Positions 1-5,534 of a stretch of 8,334 nt of DNA are shown here, piece by piece. Origin of the DNA: an uncultured Ruminococcus sp. (GTDB taxonomy: Bacteria > Bacillota_A > Clostridia > Oscillospirales > Ruminococcaceae); contig CACZPE010000371.1 of NCBI GenBank assembly GCA_902782875.1, forward strand, positions 1 through 8,334, in the 5' to 3' direction. The notes under the pieces are model-generated. The model saw nothing but the letters and a program-made list of their open reading frames with translations, ran no database searches and was not told the origin of the DNA. The position numbers were made by a program, and so were the translations under genes. The number at the start of each line of letters is the position of its first letter. Position 1 is the stretch's first letter.

Positions 1-543
1 CGCTGCGACGCCTCTGCCGTCAGCTGTGCCGCCTGCCGCGATAACAGGAACATCCGCTCCCACAGCATCAACTATCTGGGGCACCAGGCACATAGTCGTG
101 TTCTGACCGATATGTCCGCCGGACTCTGTACCCTCTGCGATGACCGCATCGGCACCTGCCTTTACGAGCCTCTTTGCGAGAGCTACCGTGGGCACTACGG
201 GGATGACCTTTATGCCTGCATCCTTCCACGCGGGGACGTATACGCCCGGATTGCCCGCACCCGTGGTCACGAAATTAACACCCTCGTCTATGACAAGCTG
301 TGCGAGATCCTCCGCATTGGGGGACATGAGCATGATATTCACGCCGAAGGGCTTGTCCGTAAGCTCCTTGCAGCGGCGTATCTGATCTCTCAGATAATCT
401 ATCGGAGCAGAGCCGCCTGCGATTATTCCCGCACCGCCTGCGTTGGATACCGCGGAGGCGAGAGTACTCTCAGCCACCCATGCCATACCGCCCTGCAGCA
501 GGGGATATCTTATTCCCAGAAGATCAGTAACTCTTGTTGACAT
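1..543 (-). CDS. fabK: Enoyl-ACP reductase II, FabK (5' part of the gene, truncated by window edge)
   Basis: FMN- and NAD(P)H-dependent cytosolic enoyl-ACP reductase that performs the last step of each round of type II fatty-acid elongation, replacing FabI in many Firmicutes. The visible 181 residues are the N-terminal part of a TIM barrel of the nitronate monooxygenase/FabK family, which is usually about 310-320 residues, so the C-terminal 40% lies beyond position 1. Visible motifs are LQGGMAWVA (residues 16-24), DKPFGVNIML (63-72), TTGAGNPG (93-100), IPVVP (114-118), the SGGHIG loop (141-146) with the catalytic His at 144, as in streptococcal FabK, and IAAGGTADG (168-176). The start at 543 has AGGGTG five bases upstream. 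It lies 15 bases after the stop of the transglutaminase-like gene and is the third gene of the fabH operon. A plain 2-nitropropane dioxygenase is the alternative, but motif order and the fabH context favour FabK. Confidence 0.93.
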   Translation of the reverse strand, partial: MSTRVTDLLGIRYPLLQGGMAWVAESTLASAVSNAGGAGIIAGGSAPIDYLRDQIRRCKELTDKPFGVNIMLMSPNAEDLAQLVIDEGVNFVTTGAGNPGVYVPAWKDAGIKVIPVVPTVALAKRLVKAGADAVIAEGTESGGHIGQNTTMCLVPQIVDAVGADVPVIAAGGTADGRGVAA

Positions 544-558
544 ATCATCACCCTATCC

Positions 559-1782
559 TTATTTCTTAAGATCGAGCAGGGCCTTCTTTGTGCCCTCCTT
601 GTTCACATCATCATCGAACCAGCCGTACAGCACACCGTTTTTCTCGGTGAGCCCCACGAGCATATTCTCGCTCTTCTTGTTTTTATATACCTGTACGACC
701 TTGCCTGCGGCAGGATCGTATCTGTTTATGCTGTGATCGAGATTATAGTATATGCATCCGCCGTACTGCACCAGCTGCGGCATATAACCCGTCCAGTAGA
801 ACGTGTCGCTGCCCTGCTTTATCTCCCACCTGTCGGTTACGGAGAATAGCTTTACTGCGCTGTTCTTGTCGGTATCATAGCGGTATACTCCGCCCTCGCC
901 CACATATACTATACTCTTGCCGTAAAAGGCAAAGGAGCTGTTGCTGTCCCAGTTCATGCCGTCGAAACGCTTAGAGTCCGCTTCATTTGCAGGCACATCA
1001 TAGAACGCTCTCATATAGTCCGAGCTTTTCAGGAAATACTTGTGCATCGTGACTCTTTCCATCTGCTCGCTGTTTATGAACGAGTCGTCAAAGGTGGTAT
1101 CCACATGATACCAGCTGCCGTCTATCTTGGCGAGATTCCACATATGTGAATCGTTGGATATCAGCCTGCAGTCTATACCCGCTTCGCGCATGAGTATCGC
1201 ATACGCCCTCGCATAGCCTGTGCACAGCGCCTTGTGCTTTACCAGCGCTGAATAGGGAGTGGAGGTATAGCGGTTGCCTGTCTTGATGTATTCCGCATCC
1301 TCAACGAGTTTGTCGTGAAGATATGCGGCCTTCTGTATATCCGTCCAGTTCCTGTCCATACCCGAAAGTACCGACGATACCGCCGCATCAAAGCTCTTTC
1401 TGTCTGCTGCGAGGGAATCCTTCGACGATACGTACTTCACGTAGAGATTAGCCTCCACACGGTACAGCTTCCCCTGCTTCGTGATGGTGCCGTCAAAGCT
1501 CAGATCATCGCAGACGTTGAAAAGCTCCTTCTCACAGAAAAGCTCTTCCACAGCCTCGTTGAGAAGCTTTTCTATATAAGAGTCGTTGTTGTCGGTGACA
1601 TAGAAGGTGGACTTTATCGTGGGAGAAAGCGTCTTCATGCCCCTGCGCAGATCGTCCCTGAGGGTCGTTCTCGCCGACGCCTCTGTTGTCTGCGAGGTCG
1701 CCGCATAGACTTCTATTGTCGGTGGTGGGATAAGTGCCGTCATCATGACAGCTGATAATAAAAATGCCGTTGCCCTTTTCAT
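559..1782 (-). CDS. Secreted transglutaminase-like cysteine protein with C-terminal propeller-like repeats
   Basis: Predicted exported 407-residue protein. I chose the start at 1782 rather than the upstream in-frame ATG at 1851, because it gives a signal peptide (MKR, hydrophobic run, likely cleavage after VYA at residues 25-27) and has AGAGGA six bases upstream. The longer form would overlap fabH by 58 bases and mask the signal. Residues 40-140 form an unrecognised N-terminal domain. The transglutaminase core has all three catalytic residues: Cys187 in KALCTGYA, His213 in SHMWN and Asp228 in WYHVDTTFDD. Residues 260-407 hold aromatic, glycine-rich strands (IVYVGEGGVYRYD, CIYYNLDHSINRYD, NGVLYGWFDDD) resembling DUF5050-type beta-propeller repeats. 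Bacterial members of this superfamily are often peptidases or cell-envelope enzymes rather than cross-linkers, and the substrate here is unknown. The ribosome binding site overlaps the fabH stop, so the protein is tied to lipid synthesis by operon position only. Confidence 0.9.
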   Translation of the reverse strand: MKRATAFLLSAVMMTALIPPPTIEVYAATSQTTEASARTTLRDDLRRGMKTLSPTIKSTFYVTDNNDSYIEKLLNEAVEELFCEKELFNVCDDLSFDGTITKQGKLYRVEANLYVKYVSSKDSLAADRKSFDAAVSSVLSGMDRNWTDIQKAAYLHDKLVEDAEYIKTGNRYTSTPYSALVKHKALCTGYARAYAILMREAGIDCRLISNDSHMWNLAKIDGSWYHVDTTFDDSFINSEQMERVTMHKYFLKSSDYMRAFYDVPANEADSKRFDGMNWDSNSSFAFYGKSIVYVGEGGVYRYDTDKNSAVKLFSVTDRWEIKQGSDTFYWTGYMPQLVQYGGCIYYNLDHSINRYDPAAGKVVQVYKNKKSENMLVGLTEKNGVLYGWFDDDVNKEGTKKALLDLKK

Positions 1783-1788
1783 GTCATA

Positions 1789-1795
1789 TCCTCTT
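1789..1795 (-). promoter_or_regulatory. Ribosome binding site of the transglutaminase-like gene, overlapping the fabH stop
   Basis: On the minus strand AAGAGGA shares its first two bases with the TAA stop of fabH and lies six bases before the ATG at 1782. It decides the start, excludes the in-frame ATG at 1851 which lies inside fabH, and suggests translational coupling between fabH and the exported protein. Confidence 0.75.
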
Positions 1796-2786
1796 AAAGA
1801 TCGAATATCGCAGCCGCCTGTGTGAGCCCCGCACCGAAGCCGACGAAGCATACCCTCTGCCCCTCGGTGACCGCACCGTTATGCCTTGCCTCATCAAAGG
1901 CTATGGGTATCGAAGCGCTCGATGTATTGCCGCTGTGATCTATGTTCGTGTAAAATTTGTCAAGACTTACGCCGAGATTCTTGGCCGCTGTCTCTATTAT
2001 CCTGATATTCGCCTGATGCGGTATGAACACGTCTATATCCGATACAGCCGTGCCCGTACCCTCAAGAGCCATTTCCACCGCATGGGGAAGAGCCTTCGTG
2101 GCGAATTTGTATACCTCCCTGCCGTCCTGTACAAGCAGTCCGAGAGGGTCATCCTCAGATGTGTAGTCCTCTATATGTATGGGGTCCTTTGTAAACGGAT
2201 TACGCTTGTGATGCCCCTTTGCATAGAGGAATTTCATGCCGCTTCCGTCACAGCCGAGCCAGCTGGTATAGAACGCATCCGACCTTGTGACAACTGCAGC
2301 TGCCGCACCGTCCCCGAAGAGTATGCATGAGGAACGGTCCTCGAAATTGGTTATATAGGAAAGCTGCTCTGCAGCCACCACAAGTATGTATTTTATCCTG
2401 TTGTCAGTCATAAGGAATCTGTGCGCAGTATCGAGCGCATAGACATATCCCGAACAGGCTGCCGCGATATCGAAGGCCGCCGCATTTGTCGCGCCTGTTT
2501 CGCGCTGTACCATTGCCGATACCGACGGAGTATAGAAATCATTCGTGACTGTGGAGCATATTATCATCCCGATATCAAGCGGGTCGATCCCTGCCTCGGC
2601 TATAGCCTTCCTTGCCGCCTCGGCACCCATATACCACGTCGGCTCGCCGTTTGTCATACGTCTTTCGGATATGCCTGTCCTTGTGCGTATCCATTCATCA
2701 TTGGTATCGACACATTTTGCAAGATCGTCGTTAGTGACTGTCAGGAGCGGTCTGTATGAGCCTGTTGAGAGGATCTTTATTCCCAT
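1794..2786 (-). CDS. fabH: Beta-ketoacyl-ACP synthase III, FabH
   Basis: Cytosolic condensing enzyme that starts type II fatty-acid synthesis by joining an acyl-CoA primer to malonyl-ACP. The 330-residue length is normal for the family. The thiolase-fold catalytic triad is intact: Cys111 in AAACSGYVYAL, His257 in IPHQANIRI and Asn287 in DHSGNTSSASIP. Family motifs TNDEWIRTRTGISERR (28-43), LFGDGAAAAV (156-165) and the C-terminal GFGAGLTQAA (316-325) are present. The ATG at 2786 follows a strong GGAGGT at 2798-2793 with six intervening bases. It is the first gene of the leftward operon fabH-transglutaminase-fabK and is divergent from fabD, which supplies its malonyl-ACP substrate. Malonyl-ACP comes from FabD and the final reduction in each cycle from FabK, so the neighbours fit. 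Whether it prefers straight or branched primers cannot be read from the sequence. Confidence 0.97.
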   Translation of the reverse strand: MGIKILSTGSYRPLLTVTNDDLAKCVDTNDEWIRTRTGISERRMTNGEPTWYMGAEAARKAIAEAGIDPLDIGMIICSTVTNDFYTPSVSAMVQRETGATNAAAFDIAAACSGYVYALDTAHRFLMTDNRIKYILVVAAEQLSYITNFEDRSSCILFGDGAAAAVVTRSDAFYTSWLGCDGSGMKFLYAKGHHKRNPFTKDPIHIEDYTSEDDPLGLLVQDGREVYKFATKALPHAVEMALEGTGTAVSDIDVFIPHQANIRIIETAAKNLGVSLDKFYTNIDHSGNTSSASIPIAFDEARHNGAVTEGQRVCFVGFGAGLTQAAAIFDL

Positions 2787-2792
2787 TTCATG

Positions 2793-2798
2793 ACCTCC
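2793..2798 (-). promoter_or_regulatory. Ribosome binding site of fabH
   Basis: GGAGGT on the minus strand, six bases before the fabH ATG. It fixes the start and is the strongest Shine-Dalgarno sequence in the left block. Confidence 0.85.
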
Positions 2799-2841
2799 GT
2801 TGATCTTATTTATATTTTCAGCATCTTATATCGGTTCTCTA

Positions 2842-2870
2842 TTGTAATTCTGATAATTTTGTGCTATACT
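2842..2870 (+). promoter_or_regulatory. Candidate sigma-A promoter for fabD
   Basis: TTGTAA (2842-2847), a 17-base spacer, then TATACT (2865-2870) preceded by TG at 2862-2863, an extended -10. The predicted start point is near 2877, giving fabD a leader of about 155 bases. The same TGCTATA core appears in the promoter of the HD-domain gene at 7686-7714, which supports the call. It lies closer to fabH than to fabD, so the leader is long. An alternative nearer fabD has TTGACA at 2956-2961 but no good -10 at 16-18 bases. Confidence 0.55.
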
Positions 2871-2875
2871 AATAT

Positions 2876-2906
2876 ATAGTTATTCTTTAAACTTACTCAT
2901 AACTAT
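2876..2906. promoter_or_regulatory. Inverted repeat spanning both predicted fab start points (candidate operator)
   Basis: ATAGTTAT (2876-2883) and its exact reverse complement ATAACTAT (2899-2906) are separated by 15 bases. The repeat fills the space between the -10 box of the fabD promoter (ends 2870) and that of the facing fabH promoter (2910-2915), so a dimeric regulator bound here could control both transcripts. It does not resemble the FapR or FabT consensus sites I know, so the regulator is unassigned. Chance is possible, as the region is very AT-rich. Confidence 0.4.
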
Positions 2907-2909
2907 TTC

Positions 2910-2939
2910 ATTTTAATACATTTTCGCTCTACTTGTCAA
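2910..2939 (-). promoter_or_regulatory. Candidate sigma-A promoter for the fabH operon
   Basis: On the minus strand a consensus TTGACA (2939-2934), an 18-base spacer and TAAAAT (2915-2910, five of six consensus bases). The predicted start point is near 2903, giving a leader of about 117 bases before the fabH ATG. Its start lies to the right of the fabD start at about 2877, so the two promoters face each other and the nascent transcripts overlap. Confidence 0.55.
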
Positions 2940-2962
2940 CACCAAAACTGCTTTTTTGACAA
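2933..2962. repeat. Inverted repeat TTGTCAA...TTGACAA in the fab control region
   Basis: Seven-base arms at 2933-2939 and 2956-2962 with a 16-base spacer. The left arm contains the -35 box of the fabH promoter on the minus strand; the right arm reads as TTGACA on the plus strand. It could be a second regulator site or simply two -35-like sequences pointing away from each other. Confidence 0.35.
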
Positions 2963-3018
2963 AATTTTTCTGTATTATCATCTTGTGATATAAAAGTTAA
3001 TAAATATTACAAACAAAG

Positions 3019-3024
3019 AAAGGA
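3019..3024 (+). promoter_or_regulatory. Ribosome binding site of fabD
   Basis: AAAGGA seven bases before the fabD ATG at 3032. It supports this start, which gives the canonical FabD N-terminus ending in the GQGSQ loop. Confidence 0.75.
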
Positions 3025-3031
3025 AAAGACT

Positions 3032-3970
3032 ATGAAGAATGTATTCCTCTTTTCGGGACAGGGCTCTCAGTATCCCGGTATGGGCAGATCCTTTGCAGAG
3101 ACGTTCCCGGAGCTTACGGAGATATTTGATGAGGCCTCGGATGTGCTGGGATTTGACCTTTATGACAAATGCGTGAACGCCTCCGAAGATGAGCTTGCAC
3201 AGACCGTCGTATCGCAGCCTGCAATAATGGCTGTTTCACTGTGTGCCGCTGAGGCACTGCGCATCAAGGGCATCACCGCAGAGGCGGTGGCAGGCCATTC
3301 CCTCGGTGAATATGCCGCTATGGTATACGCGGGTATGGTATCGCGCAGAGACGGTTTCAGACTGATAAAGGCAAGAAGCGAAGCAATGCAGAAGGCTGCG
3401 GAAAACTCTGACGGCGTGATGTATGCTATTATGGGTATCCCCGCAGATGAGATCGAAAAGGTGTGCGCAGATACAGAGGGCTATGTGGTGCCCGTAAACT
3501 ACAATTCCTCACTGCAGACCGTTATCGCGGGCGATGCAGAGCCGTGCGCAAAGGCGGCGAAGACCTTTGAGGAAGCGGGCGCTAAGAAGGTAGTAAAGCT
3601 GAGTGTCTCCTCCGCCTTCCATTCAAGGATAATGCAGCCTGCTGCGGATGAATTCCTGCCGTTTGCAAAGACGGTCACATTTGAAAGGCCGAAGATAACT
3701 TTCATGTCAAATATCACCGGCAGACCCTATGACCCCGATGAACATACAGGTATAGGCGATGTGCCGACCGATATGGCAGACCGCCTTGCAATGCATATCG
3801 TATCACCCGTGCGCTTTACGGACGAGCTGAACTTCCTTGCAGCCCGGGGATATGACAACTTCCTCGAGTGCGGCCCGGGCAAGGTGCTCACAGGCCTTGT
3901 GAAGCGTACTCTCAAGGATGTATCCTTTGCAAATGTACAGGATGCAGACACCCTTGCCAAAATTGTATAA
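3032..3970 (+). CDS. fabD: Malonyl-CoA:ACP transacylase, FabD
   Basis: Cytosolic enzyme that moves the malonyl group from CoA to acyl carrier protein, making the extender unit for FabH and the elongating synthases. At 312 residues it has normal family length. The oxyanion-hole motif FSGQGSQ (7-13), nucleophile Ser90 in GHSLGEY (88-94), Arg115 in IKARSEAMQ which binds the malonyl carboxylate, and catalytic His197 in SSAFHS (193-198) are all present. The C-terminal FLECGPGKVLTGL (277-289) is typical. The start at 3032 has AAAGGA at 3019-3024. fabD is divergent from fabH and is followed not by fabG, acpP or fabF but by an AT-rich spacer and aroE. I see no convincing GC-rich terminator after it, so read-through toward aroE is possible. 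Confidence 0.97.
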   Translation: MKNVFLFSGQGSQYPGMGRSFAETFPELTEIFDEASDVLGFDLYDKCVNASEDELAQTVVSQPAIMAVSLCAAEALRIKGITAEAVAGHSLGEYAAMVYAGMVSRRDGFRLIKARSEAMQKAAENSDGVMYAIMGIPADEIEKVCADTEGYVVPVNYNSSLQTVIAGDAEPCAKAAKTFEEAGAKKVVKLSVSSAFHSRIMQPAADEFLPFAKTVTFERPKITFMSNITGRPYDPDEHTGIGDVPTDMADRLAMHIVSPVRFTDELNFLAARGYDNFLECGPGKVLTGLVKRTLKDVSFANVQDADTLAKIV

Positions 3971-3998
3971 ATTACAAGTTTTATACTATTTGTATAAT
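3971..3998 (+). promoter_or_regulatory. Candidate promoter for the aroE operon
   Basis: ATTACA (3971-3976), a 16-base spacer and a perfect TATAAT (3993-3998) directly after the fabD stop. The start point would be near 4005, giving an aroE leader of about 110 bases that contains the heptad array. The stretch also holds TTGTATAA twice (3963-3970, 3990-3997) and an AT-only inverted repeat, so the signal may partly reflect composition. Confidence 0.4.
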
Positions 3999-4027
3999 CA
4001 AGCTTACGGGTTCAGCTAAACTACAAA

Positions 4028-4058
4028 ACAGCGAATCAGAATGATCCTCCTCCGCTGT
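4028..4058 (+). promoter_or_regulatory. Possible leader hairpin with anti-Shine-Dalgarno loop upstream of aroE
   Basis: ACAGCG (4028-4033) pairs with CGCTGT (4053-4058). The loop ends in a CCTCCTCC tract (4046-4053) whose CTCCT (4047-4051) is complementary to the AGGAG of the aroE ribosome binding site at 4101-4105. The six-pair stem and the CTCCT-AGGAG pairing could compete. This is only a candidate translational control element; no known riboswitch is recognised. Confidence 0.25.
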
Positions 4059-4093
4059 CCCTATACCCTGAACCCTATACCCTAAACCCTAAA
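4059..4093 (+). repeat. Telomere-like heptad array 1, five CCCTAWA-type units
   Basis: Five back-to-back 7-base units without gaps: CCCTATA, CCCTGAA, CCCTATA, CCCTAAA, CCCTAAA. The complementary strand reads as TTTAGGG-type repeats. The array ends seven bases before the aroE ribosome binding site, so it would form part of the aroE leader RNA. A sister array occurs at 6636-6663 before another gene. There are no CRISPR-like spacers. Confidence 0.9.
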
Positions 4094-4099
4094 ACACAT

Positions 4100-4105
4100 A
4101 AGGAG
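4100..4105 (+). promoter_or_regulatory. Ribosome binding site deciding the aroE start
   Basis: AAGGAG lies only two bases before the ATG at 4108 but eight before the in-frame ATG at 4114. Normal spacing therefore selects 4114. Confidence 0.8.
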
Positions 4106-4113
4106 CTATGACA

Positions 4114-4950
4114 ATGAACAAATACGGACTTCTCGGTTTTCCTCTCGGGCATACTATGTCTCCGCCGATACACAAAAGGCTTTTTGAGCTCGAGGGAGTG
4201 ACAGATTTTGACTATTCCCTCTTTGAGATATCCGAAGAGGATCTCGACAGCAGAAAGGATGAGCTCCTTTCTCTCAGAGGATTCAACATAACCATACCCC
4301 ATAAGGGCAATATCATGAAGTATCTTGATGAGCTCGACAGCTCCGCGCAGAGATACTCCTCCGTCAACTGTGTAGTCAACAGAGACGGCAGACATATCGG
4401 CTACAACACCGACTGTGACGGCTTCCTGCGCTCATGCGAAGCGGCGGGCGGCTCCCTTTCGGGCAGCGTGCTGCAGTGCGGCTGCGGCGGTGTCGGCAGA
4501 ATGATAGCGATAGAATGTCTGCGTCACGGAGCAGATCTCACGGTATCAGTAATGAAGGGCTTTGAAGACACTGTGGAGCCCGTGCGCGAGTATGCCCGCG
4601 CAAACGGCATAGACAAGCCGATAAATGTGGTATACCCCGATACGATAGAAATAAAGCACTATGATACTCTCATAAATGCAACACCTGTGGGAATGTTCCC
4701 GAAGACAGATGCCTGCCCAGTAAGTGCGGATATAATAAAGGATACGGGCTTTGTATTCGATGTTATATACAACCCCGAGGAGACTCTTCTCATGAAGACC
4801 GCAAGGGAAAACGGCATAAAAGCTGTGGGCGGCATGGCGATGCTCGTATATCAGGCTGTTGTGGCACATGAGATATGGAGCGGCGCGTCATACCGCACGG
4901 AGGATATAGATGTTCTCATATCTGATATGCACGCACTGATGCGCTCATGA
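4114..4950 (+). CDS. aroE: Shikimate dehydrogenase, AroE
   Basis: Cytosolic enzyme reducing 3-dehydroshikimate to shikimate in chorismate and aromatic amino-acid synthesis. From the ATG at 4114 it is 278 residues, normal for AroE; the ATG at 4108 would add two residues but sits too close to the AAGGAG. Substrate-binding and catalytic motifs are intact: GFPLGHTMSP (8-17), NITIPHK with catalytic Lys64 (58-64), NTD with Asp100 (98-100), NATPVG (188-193) and VYQAV (245-249). The nucleotide loop is GCGGVG (123-128). The NRTxxR clamp that usually follows and binds the NADP 2'-phosphate is absent: the corresponding strand reads LTVSVMKGFE (142-151), so coenzyme preference may differ. It is the first gene of a coupled four-gene unit and its stop overlaps the next start by four bases. 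Confidence 0.93.
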   Translation: MNKYGLLGFPLGHTMSPPIHKRLFELEGVTDFDYSLFEISEEDLDSRKDELLSLRGFNITIPHKGNIMKYLDELDSSAQRYSSVNCVVNRDGRHIGYNTDCDGFLRSCEAAGGSLSGSVLQCGCGGVGRMIAIECLRHGADLTVSVMKGFEDTVEPVREYARANGIDKPINVVYPDTIEIKHYDTLINATPVGMFPKTDACPVSADIIKDTGFVFDVIYNPEETLLMKTARENGIKAVGGMAMLVYQAVVAHEIWSGASYRTEDIDVLISDMHALMRS

Positions 4951-5534
4951 GGCGTCAGTTCGACGGGGCGGCTCTCGAAGCCCCTCTGCCTGCGGCGCTC
5001 ATAACCTGTGCAGACGGAGATATACGCAATGTATTCACCGCCGCATGGACAGGTATAGTCAACACCCGTCCGCCGATGGCGTATGTATCTATACGTCCGT
5101 CAAGATATTCATACGAGATAATAGACAGGACAGGGGAGTTTGTGATAAACCTCACCACATCCGCTATGGTGCGCACGGTCGATTTCTGCGGCGCAAGAAG
5201 CGGCAGGGATATCGACAAATTTGAAAAATGCCGCCTTGATACCGTACCGTCAGAACGCACAGCCTGTCCTGTACTCACCGCCTCACCTGTGAGCCTTGAA
5301 TGCAAGGTGAGGACAAAGACAGAGCTTGGCAGCCATGTGATGTTCCTTGCCGATATTGTCGGCATCAGCGTCGATGAGAAATACATCGACAGCAAGGGAA
5401 AGATAAACCTCGAGCAGGCAGGGCTCATGGCATATGCCCACGGGGGATACTTCGCCCTCGGCAGGACGCTCGGCTCATTCGGCTTTGCGGTCAGAAAGAA
5501 AAAACACGCCGTGAAAGACGGGAGGAGAAAATGA
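4947..5534 (+). CDS. Flavin reductase family (flavoredoxin-like) protein
   Basis: Predicted cytosolic 195-residue FMN-binding split-barrel protein of the flavin-reductase-like domain family. Known members either reduce free flavin with NAD(P)H or act as flavoredoxins carrying electrons; which applies here cannot be told. Motifs as in clostridial relatives are LPAALITC (14-21), TAAWTGIVNTRPPMAYVSIRP (31-51, the flavin pocket), RYSYEIIDRTGEFVINL (53-69), CGARSGRDIDKF (81-92), ELGSHVMFLADIVG (126-139) and the C-terminal GGYFALG followed by GSFGFAVRKK. A basic tail (184-195) extends past the domain. The ATG overlaps the aroE stop (ATGA, 4947-4950) and has no visible Shine-Dalgarno sequence, so it probably relies on ribosomes finishing aroE. 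It is followed by another ATGA overlap with the lipoprotein gene. A functional link to shikimate synthesis is not evident. Confidence 0.9.
   Translation: MRRQFDGAALEAPLPAALITCADGDIRNVFTAAWTGIVNTRPPMAYVSIRPSRYSYEIIDRTGEFVINLTTSAMVRTVDFCGARSGRDIDKFEKCRLDTVPSERTACPVLTASPVSLECKVRTKTELGSHVMFLADIVGISVDEKYIDSKGKINLEQAGLMAYAHGGYFALGRTLGSFGFAVRKKKHAVKDGRRK

Noticed and set aside
112..540. Plus-strand open frame of 142 codons opposite fabK
   Set aside because: The minus-strand reading gives an unmistakable FabK with SGGHIG and the catalytic His; the plus-strand product has no recognisable feature.
1783..1851. A 23-residue N-terminal extension of the transglutaminase-like protein
   Set aside because: It would overlap fabH and bury the signal peptide; the ATG at 1782 has AGAGGA at correct spacing.
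1764..2330. Plus-strand open frame of 188 codons across the fabH 3' half
   Set aside because: It is antisense to FabH, which has all catalytic residues, and it has no start signals.
2877..3031. A riboswitch in the long fabD leader
   Set aside because: The leader is almost wholly AT-rich with only short inverted repeats, and no conserved riboswitch core or terminator hairpin is visible.
3965..3986. GTATAAA/TTTATAC inverted repeat as the fabD terminator
   Set aside because: The seven-pair stem has a single G-C pair and no T tract follows; it more likely reflects AT-rich promoter sequence.
4059..4093. Heptad arrays as CRISPR or as eukaryotic telomere contamination
   Set aside because: The units are 7 bases with no spacers, and they lie in leaders of ordinary bacterial genes within a continuous bacterial gene order.
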